Origin: Calycina herbarum
Taxonomy: Eukaryota; Ascomycota; Leotiomycetes; Helotiales; Pezizellaceae
DNA: 64,000 bases
Reading direction: 5' to 3'
NCBI GenBank assembly: GCA_001414485.1
Contig: LLEY01000103.1
Location: 1-64,000, forward strand
Position 1 is the stretch's first letter. The number at the start of each line of letters is the position of its first letter. The translations under genes were made by a program, and so were the position numbers. The notes under the pieces are model-generated. The model was given only the letters and a program-made list of their open reading frames with translations. It had not been told where the DNA came from and ran no database searches. This document shows, one piece after another, positions 43,765-55,276 of the stretch.

Positions 43765-44981
43765 CTAGAGTGCAATATCTTGAAAACTAGCCTGTCCAGG
43801 TGTCCGACTCCCAGATCCCGGCGAAGAATCACTCCCCTCCCTCTCCTTCTCCTCAGCCTTCGGTGGTGACAACTCATTAGGTCTTAGGGCAACTTTATGT
43901 TGATCACGATCCTCGACTCGGACTTTCTGCTCTTCTTGAATGGTAGATTTCTCCTCGTCCTCTTCTTCCTCTGAACTGCTTTCCTCGTCTTCTTCTTTGG
44001 GTGTATCCTTCGCCGGTGGTGTAGGTGGTACGCCTCCATTCGTTCCATTCGTTCTTCCATCGGCAGGTGGACTAATTGGTGTTTCTTTTGGTGGTGAGGG
44101 TTCTCGAGGTGGTGGTCGTTGGTCTATTTGGCGCTTGCTGGGGTCGGCATCGAGGTAGTATTCTCGGACACCTACGATTCTGCCATTTCTCTCACATCCT
44201 TCTACCCATTCCGGTCGCACAACTGGGATATTCATCTCCAGAGCCTTCTCCCATGATTGCCCTCTTCCTTCTGTGGTCACAAAGTGTGTGGTATCAATTC
44301 GTACACTATCTGCCAACTTGGCTCCTATCCTTTCAACTGCTTTGGTAAGGCTGTCCCTGAGCGAGGCATGTAGAATTCCAGGCGTAATAGTAATTCCGCT
44401 CAAATCGGTCATCTTGTGTGTTTTGACCACCAATTTCTCACTACTGAAAGTCCCAGCACTAGTTCTCAATACCAAATGAAAGGTGTATTCCGTATCGACA
44501 GCCAAACCACTAATCTTCGTTGTATGCATGCTCGTTGGACGTGGGATGTTCCCCGCCTTCTGCCCATTGCGGAATAGAGAGAGCGAGATACAATCTGCCG
44601 TTGCGAGTTCGATAGGGTCCCATTCGAGGACTACAGATGTTTGAGTGGCATTTTTACAGCGGAGGACTGGGGCAAGGGGCTCTGCCTCTCCGAATGAGGA
44701 GAATATGGAGTCTTGGAGGGCGAGGAAGGCGGCTTGGGATTTCTGTTCGGAGGCAAAGTTTCTTGAGACAGTAATGTCGACGATGCTGCCAGAGGAGATA
44801 TTTGGGGGAAGGAGGATTGAGGGAAATTCGATCTGAGTGAGTTGTCATTAGATCGGCTGGTCTGCCAAAGGAAATGGGCGCAGAGGGAGGCTTTCTAGGC
44901 ACAACATACCAGTCGTTTATCGTTGGTCAGCAAGACGGCGACGCCTGCATCGACCTTACCAACGGTCAGTGAGATCAGCAT
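43765..44981 (-). CDS. CHS5: Chs5-type exomer scaffold (FN3-BRCT protein)
   Basis: Exons 44910-44981 and 43765-44832 (77-bp intron) give 379 aa. The N-terminal segment (MLISLTVGKVDAGVAVLLTN, then DKRL) is the Chs5 dimerisation/cargo-adaptor-binding part. A fibronectin type III domain spans about 80-170 (VVLEWDPIELATADC to VVKTHKM). A BRCT domain spans about 170-265 (THFVTTEGRGQSWEKALEMN, then PEWVEGCERNGRIV). The rest is acidic, Pro/Ser-rich and probably disordered. In yeast Chs5 scaffolds exomer, which carries chitin synthase Chs3 from the trans-Golgi to the plasma membrane; cargo in filamentous fungi is less certain. It is shorter than yeast Chs5 (about 670 aa), lacking most of the Lys-rich tail. 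Confidence 0.93.
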
Positions 44982-45866
44982 GGTGGATTATGTTGGTGGT
45001 GGTTTGTTGTTCTACTTCTAAAGTCGGAAACGTTGCGACAATTATTGGAACTTGTCTTGAGCCTTGGGACGCTTGGGCCGTCAGCCTTGTTTTAATTGGT
45101 TGACAGGGTTCAAGCAGCAAGGTACAGTACATAGACAAAGCCTTTGTATTCTTCACATGTACCTTTAAGGATAAGCGCAATTAAGTTAAGTTGAGCAAGG
45201 GTGTTTTACAAGTCAGGGTGATTACATTTGGGTCTCACAATGTCTTTGGGGAATAGTTGCTGTAAATAAGAACAAATTTGGGGATTAGATATTTTACTTG
45301 CAGTACCAAGAAAGTATTAGTAAAGCGTATGTATCAATCCACGATTGATGGGATATCAAGGTTATTAAAGGGTCCATTGAGTAAGAACTCACATTTCCAA
45401 GACCCTGCAGCCAAACGAACGGGAATGTCTTCCCTGCCCCTCTGGCGCAAAAGGGCTATAAAAATAAGTTGATGTCTCGTCTGAGTGTATCGGCTTCAGT
45501 TGCATGTATTTATGCAATAAAAACTTGCTAAATACTCATCAATAGTGATCAATTGAGTAGGGAATCGTAGTCGCGCCCTTGGGGTGGATACACAAACCAA
45601 CCACCGAAATCGGAGAAGCGGAATATTTCATATCCAAACCCTCCCTCCTGTATACAATTTCTTGTAGCACTCCCAAGCTCACATTGGACTGCAGCTCTCG
45701 ATGGGCCCGTGAACTGTGGAGGTATGCATACAGCCGTAGAACGTGTGGGCAAAGGTTGGAGTAGCCAAGAAGGTAAAGGTAGATTTCTTCTACCCTGAAC
45801 CATTCACAGGCAGACCCAGGTGCTCGGGGTGATTGCAACATATTCGAATGCGTCACTTCACGGCAA
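44982..45866. other. Intergenic, CHS5 promoter
   Basis: Upstream of minus-strand CHS5 and downstream of the next minus-strand gene. A 117-codon frame (45539-45892) overlapping the neighbour's end has no domain. No gene accepted. Confidence 0.4.
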
Positions 45867-46583
45867 TCACTTGGTGGTCTGCCATCCCCCAATCTTCGTT
45901 ATTGTAAAACCTCCATTATTCTGGGTTGGCGATTTGTTGGATTGATTCTGGCCTTGTTTTGGCTGTGGGCGAAATCGACTGGTATTGTCCGAATTTCGAA
46001 CTCGTGGGTTGTCGTTTCTGCCCCTTTGGCTCCCTTGATTTGGTCTAGTCCCCTGCTCGAACTTGGCTTTCGTTTTTTGCTGTGCGGCCTGATTCTTTTT
46101 GATAATCTTGAAAATGCCCTCAAGAACCAAATCCGTCTCCTTCCTCAAATCCTCGGCTGTAGTCAACAAACACGATTCCCTGGGTACAAGTTGTGCCGTT
46201 CCATATAACTCCTCTCCTCCATCCGCCGGATCGATTCTGGTCCCATCCGTATTGTATCCCTTCTTCCTTAAACTTTCCACGAACGCAATCCGCGTCCTTC
46301 TAGACATCCAACTCCTTAGGATCCTCTTTTTTGTAGCGCCCTCCTTCTTCGCGAGACATGACCACCAGAAGGGCTCTGATCTCGTTGCGTATTTTCGGTC
46401 GGCCCATTTCTCAGGTAGAAGTTGCGCTTTTGGAGCGAGATAGCGATTGCTGGATAAGGCATATGCGTGAGAAGAGCTGTAGGTTGCCATCATCGATGTC
46501 ACTCCCGCAGCTGGGATCAGGCCAAGTGCTTGATGTGCTTTAATGTTGAGGGGGCCTGCCATGGTGCGAAAGAGGCCGGCCAT
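45867..46583 (-). CDS. Uncharacterised basic protein
   Basis: An intronless 238-aa frame. The N-terminal ~50 residues are low in acidic residues and could be a mitochondrial presequence (MAGLFRTMAGPLNIKAHQAL). The middle (WSCLAKKEGATKKRILRSWM, then SRRTRIAFVESLRKKGYNTDG) is strongly basic. The C-terminal third is Gln/Asn/Arg/Gly-rich and disordered, ending GGFTITKIGGWQTTK. It may bind nucleic acid, but no domain is recognised. It is divergent from eIF1A, with about 400 bp between start codons. The length and composition support a real gene; function unknown. Confidence 0.65.
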   Translation of the reverse strand: MAGLFRTMAGPLNIKAHQALGLIPAAGVTSMMATYSSSHAYALSSNRYLAPKAQLLPEKWADRKYATRSEPFWWSCLAKKEGATKKRILRSWMSRRTRIAFVESLRKKGYNTDGTRIDPADGGEELYGTAQLVPRESCLLTTAEDLRKETDLVLEGIFKIIKKNQAAQQKTKAKFEQGTRPNQGSQRGRNDNPRVRNSDNTSRFRPQPKQGQNQSNKSPTQNNGGFTITKIGGWQTTK

Positions 46584-46986
46584 TCTGACCGTTGGGATTG
46601 TGTCGTTATAATTCGATCGCAGATAAGTGCCATGCTATCCGATGACAGGATCGAACATCGTCATTATGCTGAATGGTTTCGACTCATTCTGACGGTATTG
46701 GACCGGTAGAGAGGGTTGAGTTATGAAGTCAAAATACTAGCGCCAGTCTCGGGCAAGCAAGTGATCCTCGCTTCCGGTGAATAAACAGCGGGTATCGAAG
46801 GGATTAGTGCTGAAAACGTGACGCACGACCCCTCCAGCGCATCGCAACCAAACCACTGCGATATATTTATAACCTTTCACATCCCTCCATCAACTCCACA
46901 ACTGCACCTCCTACCCAAATACCACATCCCATACAGACCCTCGTCACCCAAACACACATCGCAGATAATCAGAACAAGCCACCAAT

Positions 46987-47623
46987 ATGCCTAAGAATAA
47001 GGGAAAGGTAAGCGCCCGTCGCCACTTTGCGAAATAGAGGGGCTGTTCCATGCTGACATGAAGAAAACAATAGGGTGGTAAGAATCGTCGTCGTGGAAAG
47101 AACGAAAACGACAACGAGAAGCGTGAACTCACCTTCAAGGAGGAAGGCCAAGGTACGCTCATCTCCCTCTCCCTCTTATCCAAACTTTACCCCACCATCA
47201 CAATCTCCATCCCACCAGCGCTTAACCCCGCTAACCACAAAACAAACAACAGAATATGCACAAGTCCTCAAAATGTTAGGCAATGGTCGCCTCGAAGCCC
47301 TCTGCTTCGACGGTTCCAAACGACTCGCCCACATCCGAGGAAAACTCCGAAAGAAGGTCTGGATCAACCAAGGAGACATCATCCTCCTCTCCCTCCGCGA
47401 CTACCAAGACGAGAAAGGAGACGTCATCCTCAAATACTCCGCGGACGAAGCACGATCCCTAAAAGCGTACGGTGAACTCCCCGAATCCGCAAAGATCAAC
47501 GAGACGGACACCTACGGCCAAGAGGGAGACGGAGACTGCAATTTCGAGTTCGACGAGGACCGAAGTGAGAGCGAGGACGAGGATGGAAAGGGAGGAAAGG
47601 AGATTGAGATTGATGATATTTAA
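46987..47623 (+). CDS. TIF11: Translation initiation factor eIF1A
   Basis: Exons 46987-47007, 47074-47152, 47253-47623 give 156 aa. The first exon encodes only MPKNKGK, the invariant basic start of eIF1A. It is followed by [19 protein letters not shown], the OB-fold core ([20 protein letters not shown], then [20 protein letters not shown]) and the acidic C-terminal tail ending EIEIDDI. eIF1A binds the 40S A-site region and promotes scanning and start-codon selection. All exon joins keep frame and length matches the family (about 150 aa). Confidence 0.97.
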
Positions 47624-48449
47624 ACAATCCGGGAAAAATACATCTTTCGCATCTCTGGGATGTGTATGTTGCTGGAAAGTTTCTTGATCTAATACACCTG
47701 GTTCAAGTCTTATCAGCGCATTACGGAGGGTGGTAATGAACACTGGACAACGGAAAATTACCACAACGGTGGCAAAAAAAGGAAAGAAAGACTGTCTTCT
47801 CTCTCAATCTCATGGAAACACATATGGGTCAAGATCGAGACCCTGACCGTCGATCCATGAGAACCTCGACAGCATTTTCTTATGAATACTTCTGACCTTT
47901 CGGTGGGTTTGCAACGGGAGAGACGTTGTCGATTCATTGACTGGGACTTCTTTTTACTTCTTCTGCTCTATTGCTTGGGGAGTTCTAAATTTGGTGTTGG
48001 GATGGGTTTTCCTGTGGACATTGTTCAGACATACTTCATAGAATACATACCGCATGATTTTAGATTTTCAAAAATACGTGACTTGAGCTTCGTTTTCATG
48101 GATCATAGGACATGAAATCACTTGTCTGCAGATAACCCATTACCACACGATCGAATTTGGAAATCGTTATCGTAATTGAAATTGAAAGTTGATGTCTTTA
48201 CTCGAGTACCTAGTACGACAATCGTTGTAGCTTACCCATAAATCACTGGCTTACTCGCGATTCCTCCCAGCTCACTCACCAATCTCCAAAAGCAAATAGC
48301 TTACCCACAACTTCCCAGAACCAACAAACTTCTCCGGACCACCAAAAAAATAAACCCTCATCACTGCCTATAGAACGTCGGTTGTAACTCGCAGCCAAAC
48401 AAATAACGAGTAACCAAACCACCCTTTTTGGGGGCCAAAAGAAAGTGGC
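47624..48449. other. Intergenic, no supported gene
   Basis: The 3' flank of eIF1A. Short frames without domains. TTACCCA-type motifs at about 48233 and 48300 resemble the 11-bp repeat beyond. Confidence 0.4.
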
Positions 48450-48504
48450 GAGTAAACCATGAGTTATCCTTGAGTTATCCACGAGTAACCCACGAGTGAC
48501 CCAA
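48450..48504. repeat. Five tandem 11-bp repeats (GAGTNAYCCAN)
   Basis: Units are GAGTAAACCAT, GAGTTATCCTT, GAGTTATCCAC, GAGTAACCCAC and GAGTGACCCAA, head to tail without gaps. Further loosely related TTACCCA/GTAACC motifs lie on both sides (48233-48540). They recall the GGTTACC units at 1770-2220. 48505-48862 contains no gene. Confidence 0.75.
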
Positions 48505-48862
48505 ACCAAGTTTGGATACCAAAAAAAGTTGCAAGTAACAATTACACATAAAACCCATGACCTTTTAATGGAATGTCATGTTAAATTTACTGATTATATT
48601 CATCATTTCCGTACTTTCATCCATCCCTCCTCCCTTCATCCCTAATCTCCCAAACAATCCCACTCTAGAATCAAGCTACCCCCTTCAACGCGAGTGTCAT
48701 GCAAGTCTAATTTTGAAGAAACCAAAAGAACTGCTTGAGCACCACAAAACGCCCAATTTTCACACACAACAAGCACCCTAAAAGAGTAATAATATATATA
48801 CTGAACTTTTCCCCTGCCTTCCCTTTCGTTCTTTTATAACAGAAACTTGTGCGTAGAACTCT

Positions 48863-50985
48863 CTACCAATCATCTTCATCCGCTTCATCGTCTATCGAAA
48901 GATTAGCCTCTGTATTTATCTCAAGAAAAGAAGTAAAGAAAGGAAGAAAAACTTACCACTAGCGCTAACCTTCTGCTTCCTCTTATTCAACGCCTCAGCA
49001 AGCGCATCAGCCAAACCCCCACCCCCACCAGCAGCAGCCCCCGCACCCGCTGGAGGCAATCCACTCCCAGCAGGTCCCGTATCCGCGCCTCCAGGAACCG
49101 CAGCACTGCTTCGATCGCGAACTTGGTCTTTGGGCACTTTCTTCAATGCACCGATACCGCCTGCTTTCTGGATACCAGCGAGTAAGTTTGAGCGATCTCC
49201 CGTTGGTTGAGGGAGTGCTGGGACTCCGGATTGATAGCCGGAATCGCGGTTTGTTGGTGGAGGCGGTGGAGGAGGTGGAGGCCCGGGAGGTCCATTGGAT
49301 CCTGGATTTGGCATTGGGGGAGGAGGTGGCGGCGGAGCATTTGTACCTGGGGCAGGCATTGGAGGAGGGGGTGGTGGGGGAGGGGCACCTGTAACTGGCA
49401 TTGGCGGTGGCATTGGAGGTAGAGGAGGAGCATTTGTATGAGGCGCTTGGGGTGCCTGAGGAGGTTGAGAAGGAGGAGCACGTGTTTGAGGCGGTGGTGG
49501 AGGGTTTGATGAGGGTAGCGAAGGGGCACTCGTTGGAGGTAGAGGGGGTGGTTGAGGAGGTCCACTGTCCCTCTGTGTATGCTGTACGGGACGAGTTGAA
49601 GGCGGAGGTAGAGGTGGGGGTGCTGATGAAGGTGTTTTCGGTGGTAAAGGCGGCGGAGGCACATTCGCTGGAGGAACAGCATGAGAATGATTCTGCTGGT
49701 GATTTTGTTGCATATCTCGTGGAGGAGGGGGAGGCGGACCACCTCGACTTGGTGTAGGAGGAGCAATCTGCTTTCGTTCGCCTGTAAAAGGTGGTGGAAC
49801 ACCAAATTTGGAACCAGATTCCCCTGGTTCATAAGGTTCTTCCAATGGAGTCTTTGCAGGTCTTGGAGGCGGGGCTGGGCCAGGATTGGAAAGAGATGTA
49901 GTATGCGACCTTGGTGGTGGTTTATGGTTGGTATTCGCAAACTTTCCAGCGTCTGCAAAAGGAGGAGGTGCAGCAAATCGTACTGGGGGAGCCCGAGGAG
50001 GCGAGTCTTCGCGTGGAGGAGTTGGCTCTTTAGGCGCGCTGAGCCTGTTCCCTCTCCTTGGTGCAGGTGGTGCAGGTGGAGGACCTCTGCCAGCTGGCAC
50101 ATGTTGAGGGCTTTCTGATCTCGTTCTTGTAGGAGGTGCTGAAGGTGGTGGGGGTGGAGGAGCTTTGTTCCTTTGATTTTCAATTCCATTCGCTGAAGCG
50201 GCCAAAGCTTGCTGTTGCTTTATATAATCCGCAATAAAATCCTGGTTGTCTCGAATAAGGTCGTCTGTGATTCCCATTTGCTTCAAATCGTCGCCCCATG
50301 TTTCCCTCCACATAGGATCGATGGCGTCCAGCGCGGCGAATTGTGATTTCCCTCCACTGAAACTACCTCCGGAATTCCTGTGGTTTGGTGCTGCTGCTGG
50401 TAAAACGTAACTCGGCGATTCTAGGGGGGTAGGTTGTATGGTAGGAGCAGATGAATGCCTATGTCCCCCAAAAAGACCCCCTAATAATCCACGATGATGC
50501 GTTTGTACCCCTCCCCCTCCAAACGGATTTGCCTTGGTTGCTTTACTGGCATTCTTCTCCCTCTCATTCATCTTCTTCAGAAAGGTCTTGGCTTCCTTCT
50601 CATCCACAAAGGAGAGACCTGCCAGGCAATCCTCGAGTTCGAAAGTATGGAAAAAAGTCCGGTCCTGGTTGTATGACCAGGTGTCGTATATTTCCTGATC
50701 CCATATTACTCCTCTTTGTGCGGGCTATAATGTGTCAGTACTCGTTCTTATAGCCTCCTTCGAAGGTTGACATACAGATACATCCACCATCTTCAACCAG
50801 TATGTATTTCCCACCAAATCGTTTGCCAAAACGGCGGCTCCCTGCAATCCGGTATATGTCCACCTCTGGCGATTGGGGTATGCCACATAAAGTCGGGCGA
50901 CGGCTACAGCCTGGATCTTGTTGGATTGCTTGGGGACTTGACGCTTGACGGTCTCCTTGTCTTCGTCGGATAGAATGGAAGGCAT
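48863..50985 (-). CDS. LAS17: WASP homologue (Las17/Wsp1), Arp2/3 activator
   Basis: Exons 50776-50985, 48957-50724 and 48863-48891 give 668 aa. The N-terminus is a WH1 domain (ARLYVAYPNRQRWTYTGLQG, then GVIWDQEIYDTWSYNQDRTF and FVDEKEAKTFLKKM). A long Pro-rich centre carries many poly-Pro runs for SH3 proteins and profilin. A WH2 actin-binding motif follows (LLAGIQKAGGIGALKKV), then a central helix (LADALAEALNKRKQK). The last exon is only 29 nt and supplies the acidic end DDEADEDDW with the conserved terminal Trp that contacts Arp2/3. In yeast Las17 drives actin assembly at endocytic patches. No CRIB domain is seen, as in Las17. Confidence 0.95.
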
Positions 50986-51956
50986 TTTGGCAGATTATGG
51001 GCGGCCCGCACTCGGTGGCTTCAACAAGAGGTTCTTCCCTCTGAGTTTATTGTTTTGTTTCTCAGGCTCGTTCCGAAACTTGGGCTGCTCGTGTGGGAGA
51101 TTGGGTTCGAGATATGGCGCTTGCGAGGCGCATTGGGACGTGGACGTATCGATACGTATTATGCTGCGTGTAATGTCGGTGAAGGAGAAGTTTGTAATTT
51201 CAGATGCACATGAAGTGGAGGAGGAGAGAATGGAATGGCGCACTCGAGGGCATTCACGGTTTGAAAGAGTGAATGGTGCAGCTGTTGGCGGTGCTGATGC
51301 TGATGAGCTCGCTCTCGGGACGCTTTGGCTTCCAACTGGCTGGCAGCTGGAGGTCGTTGCCGGTCGGCGGAAATGCCAAGATTTGAGCCCAGCCTCAAGT
51401 GGCTGAGGGGCGGAGATAAAGAAGGCAGCAGAGGGAAATCGAAGCTTCCTCGCACCGCAGCACCGCAGCGACTCTAGATTACAATACGACACGCGTCTCG
51501 ATTTTCTCCAACTGAACGACGGTCCGAATGTGGGAGAAGGATCAGAGTTGCGTGGAATCAATACATTGTCGCCTGAGGTTTCGTGTGTTGACTGCGGCCA
51601 CCGATTCTACAGACCGATTTCCTTCTGGTGGCTACAAAGAGGAGCAGGCCACTACGCTTGTTTCACAATCTAACTTTATATCTAAGAGCAGTATGGCTTT
51701 GCGAAGTTTTTTATTATTTGGTCTTGCAAGTGCATAATTGCAAGTGCAATCGGCAAGTGCTGCTGTGCTATGTTCATAGCCAGATATTCCTCCCTATGCT
51801 TGCTTTCCTTTCCCAGTTGTGCCCAGTGCCCAATCCTAAACGCCCCTCCAGAACATGCATTTGCATTCAACGGCAGCCTACATCTTCGATTTCCTACCCC
51901 TCACGTCAGCAATTGCAATTCAAGAAGAAAGTCATCGCAATAAGTACCAAAGGGAA
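50986..51956. other. Intergenic, LAS17 promoter
   Basis: A 188-codon minus-strand frame (50995-51561) lies in the LAS17 5' region; its composition and lack of domains suggest 5'UTR or chance. No gene accepted. Confidence 0.4.
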
Positions 51957-52211
51957 TTACTTGTTTAGCTCGGCAGCCTTGGCCTTACGTTCCTCCTTCG
52001 TGCCCTCTTCTTGGGCCTTGAAGTCCTTGGGAATCGCGGGACCGGGATGAGCTTCATGTTGACGGAATTCGACCTTATCACCCTTGGGTGGGCCTTGGTC
52101 GTGAATTGGATGAGTGCTACCTCCTTCGGTGTTGGATGAGGGGTTCTTCATGACATGTTCAGTGGCAGCGCCTGTGGCGTGGTTATCCGTCTCGTCTGGT
52201 CCGGCTGGCAT
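51957..52211 (-). CDS. Small hydrophilic conserved fungal protein
   Basis: An 84-aa frame from the ATG of MPAGPDETDNHATGAATEHV; a longer upstream extension is Ser/Phe-rich and unlikely. The sequence is fully hydrophilic, with PSSNTEGGSTHPIHDQGPPK in the middle and a Lys/Glu-rich C-terminal helix (EEGTKEERKAKAAELNK). There is no signal peptide or Cys. Its look is that of a small disordered or stress-type protein widespread in Pezizomycotina; that is recollection, not proof. Function unknown. Confidence 0.65.
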   Translation of the reverse strand: MPAGPDETDNHATGAATEHVMKNPSSNTEGGSTHPIHDQGPPKGDKVEFRQHEAHPGPAIPKDFKAQEEGTKEERKAKAAELNK

Positions 52212-53714
52212 CTTGATGGGTTTGATATGTTGGTAGAGTTTGATTTGGTAGAAGTTTTGCGAGTTGGAGAAGTTGTGGGAGGATGGAGAGGATGAGAAGG
52301 AAGAGAAGAAATAGGATACAAATAAACAAGAACGCCATTTATTAACTCCTCTATTCACCTAGACTTGATGACGTCGAGCTCTAAGAAGGCTCGTCCGCGA
52401 ATCAACCAATCAATGAGCTCCGATCCAGAAAAGCAGCTCATCACGTTTCTGTCACATGATCCCAGCCACCATCTCCATATTTTTGAGAGCTCGTTATCAA
52501 TCAAATGGTAGCTTGTCGATTAGTAACGGCATGATTGTTCTGAAACTTGTCATTCCCGAGCGAAACAAATATATTGCAAAAGAAAAAAGTTAAGCGAGGT
52601 TGCCCCTTTTCTTGTATCACTTCCTCCCGCTCCTGATAGATAATTAACTTTCCAACCCAACCAAGGTGTTTCAAAAAGGACACACAGTACTGGAGATTAC
52701 TTGGCGTGCAACGACTTTGCCTTGATGGTTTAAAATATCATCTCCAATCCAGTCAGAAGCGCGAGACTCAAGTTGTTGGTGGCTTCGAGGTTGGAATCCG
52801 GAGCACAGAACCATTGATGCCAACTTTGAAGTTTCTATGGGCCATTCCGTATGATTCCTTTCGAATTTTCCAGCGCCATGAGTAGAGTGAAGGGGGTTGA
52901 TGGGGTGTAGTAAAAACCCCTGTGAAAATTACTGTTTCTAACTGAAAGTTCCTTAACTAACTTTGGGATTTTCAGTTGAGTGAAAGGAATAGATTTAATC
53001 TTGGTGGTCAGTAGAGTGCTCGAAACGACTTTCAAATAGTGTCTTCTGATGGATGCGGATCAAAATGCCGGTTCAAAAATCACAAGCGAAAAAGATCAGC
53101 GGTCAGAGTCTGATATTATCGTGAGATTGGTTCCCTGTCAGAAAAGGAGAGTTGGTGCCAAAAGGCATGTTGGTTGGATGAAACCCTAGGAGAGGGGGTT
53201 CGTGAAGTCATCAATGTTCCTTTCCTTCCTTGCTGGGTTGTCATTCTTTGTCTAGATATTTGAATTTCTCAATCGATACTCTCATACTATTAGTAAGTGT
53301 TGGGTCCTTCGAACAGGATTGCTTGTTGTAATAAAGACCTCGGCTTTACCAAGGAAGTTGTTGATACAACGTATGAATTCTCCCGACCTTGATTCTTTGA
53401 AGCCAGAATGGAATCAAAACGTAAAGTTGGTTCCAAAGAGTTTGCTCTTTGATATATCGTGGTGTCCAACTCTCAGTTGGGTTGGAATGAGCGTTTGGAG
53501 GCCGAATATAGAAAACTCGAGTGCTGAGAGTTGAACAAAGAATCCGTTGATGGTGTTGCGGCTTTTTTCTTGTTATGATGAGTATAAAAATGGCTTCAAT
53601 GTGTGCAGTTTTACTTTCTCTTTCCTATTCTGTCACCATTAGCAATTACGATACTTTCATACTCTCAGCCAACAAGAATTACCACTTGGAAACACACAAA
53701 CTCCTCATCTCAAA
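52212..53714. other. Intergenic, no supported gene
   Basis: Short frames only. No RNA or repeat recognised. Confidence 0.4.
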
Positions 53715-54095
53715 ATGCCGCAACCTGGATTTCTTACTGCCGCAGACCGCCAAACATACAAGAGCGTACTCGAAAGTCTTGTTAAAAATATCGCTCCCGA
53801 AGATGCATGGCCCCTCAGTGCCACAACTTGGAAACAAATCACCGGGGAGCAAGTTGGGGCCGAACTTTGTATAATCATTGAAGCGCAATTTTCCAATGAC
53901 CAGAATATACCTGAGAACCAACAGTAGTAGGTAAAAAATTCAGTCAGGGAATACTTGCAGGCCAATATAGCACATGAAGCGGAGGTGGAACCTCTATTGA
54001 CCAACAGGGCGGACGATGATAGGCATGTAAAATTTAGAGCTCTCTTTGTGTCTAGTCATTATGACGCGGATCGTGAGGAGCTTGTTCTAACCTAG
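53715..54095 (+). CDS. Possible two-exon orphan protein, ~101 aa
   Basis: Exon 1 53715-53868 starts in good context (TCAAAATGCCG) and encodes MPQPGFLTAADRQTYKSVLE and LVKNIAPEDAWPLSATTWKQ. An intron of 75 bp (GTATAA to TTCAG, 53869-53943) would join GAEL to FREYLQANIAHEAEVEPLL and end REELVLT. Without splicing the frame stops at 53927 after 70 aa. The joined product is evenly composed and helical, which supports the model, but the donor is weak and no family is recognised. Confidence 0.4.
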
Positions 54096-55276
54096 ACCTC
54101 ATGGAATGTAACGAGTGGGGGAGTGGGGTGCGGTTGGCTGTTGGCGGTTGGTTTGTGTTGGAAGGTTCGTGGTGTCCCCATCTACTGTCGTTAACCTTAC
54201 GATCAAGTCATTAATCGTACATCCATTTTATGCTTGCCGAAAAACAAAAACAAAAACCGAAGAAGAAAAAAAGGCCGGGAAGGAGAGTTGGGAAGAGAGA
54301 GAAACTCCCACAGAATATTGAGCTAATAGAAGGCAGAAGTTATCTGAAAGTGCATTTATTTTTCTATCTTACTATAAAACACTCATTTAATTTACTTTAT
54401 AAAGCATAATACAAGTCAATCAAATTGGATTTGAACTCACAGTTCTCTGTTCTGCCAGCCTATCACTTTCTGTTATTCTCACCAACAATACTTAGCCGCG
54501 GAAATTAACTGGACTCTATCAGTGGATGAAGGGTTGCCTGCTGGAACTTCAGAGTCGAATGCAAGTAACTTAATCTAGCTCATGATTATTGTTCGGACGA
54601 GGCTCCGACGAACGAGTTAATTGTCTAAACGACTAGAATAATTAGTGCGTGGGAAAGGTTTGTAGAAAAGCTTCTAATCCTTGATGCTACAACTGCGTTT
54701 CATACGAGAGCAATACTCGATTTTTGAGGCAGATCATGTTACTGAACATCTTCTAGTTGAACGTCAATAAAAAAAACATCCCACTCGCTGAACACTAGCG
54801 GGTAAAGTGGCGACAAGGAAACTAGTAATCTAATTAATATGAAATCTTGGTCTTGTTATAACCCTTCCTCTAAAGCAATATATAGGGCACTGCACAGAGC
54901 AGCTTAATTATTGCTCATTGCACATCAAAAACGTCAACCAAACAATTCTAACCAAGTAACTCAGGTTGTCTCGGCTAACCAAAAACTTTGTCACTCTTTA
55001 TATGTTTATTCTAGCGTCAGGCAATAATTTGATTTGATAGATATTTCAAAGTATCCACAGAAATACATAAGAGAATCTTCTTAGCCCAAAATTCATTGTT
55101 AATCCGACAGCAAGTAGAAAGAGTTCCTCCAATACATTTCTTCAAATAGCTTTTACCATCGACATGGTGCCATTTTTCCTCCAAGAAGTGAATTGCTACG
55201 TTTCAGTTAGCATCTTTTACTAAGAATAAATGAAAGAGACTCCTCTCACCCCGTCTAGGGTCTTCGACATGAATAA
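54096..55276. other. Intergenic, no supported gene
   Basis: AT-rich. A B-box-like AGTTCAAATCC on the minus strand near 54426-54436 is not backed by a foldable tRNA. Confidence 0.4.

Noticed and set aside
43346..43768. 140-codon plus-strand frame overlapping the CHS5 3' end
   Set aside because: No domain, Thr/Pro/His-rich composition, and antisense overlap with a well-supported gene end.
45539..45892. 117-codon minus-strand frame after the 238-aa gene
   Set aside because: Overlaps the end of the supported gene in another frame and has no domain or start context.
49143..50189. 348-codon frame inside LAS17
   Set aside because: A shadow of the Pro-rich repeat region read in another frame (Leu/His-rich); the LAS17 frame explains the sequence.
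50995..51561. 188-codon minus-strand frame upstream of LAS17
   Set aside because: Ser/Arg-rich translation without domain, lying where the LAS17 5'UTR and promoter are expected.
54415..54494. Possible minus-strand tRNA or tRNA-derived SINE (B-box-like AGTTCAAATCC)
   Set aside because: The T-arm does not pair, no acceptor stem or anticodon arm can be drawn, and the A-box is poor.
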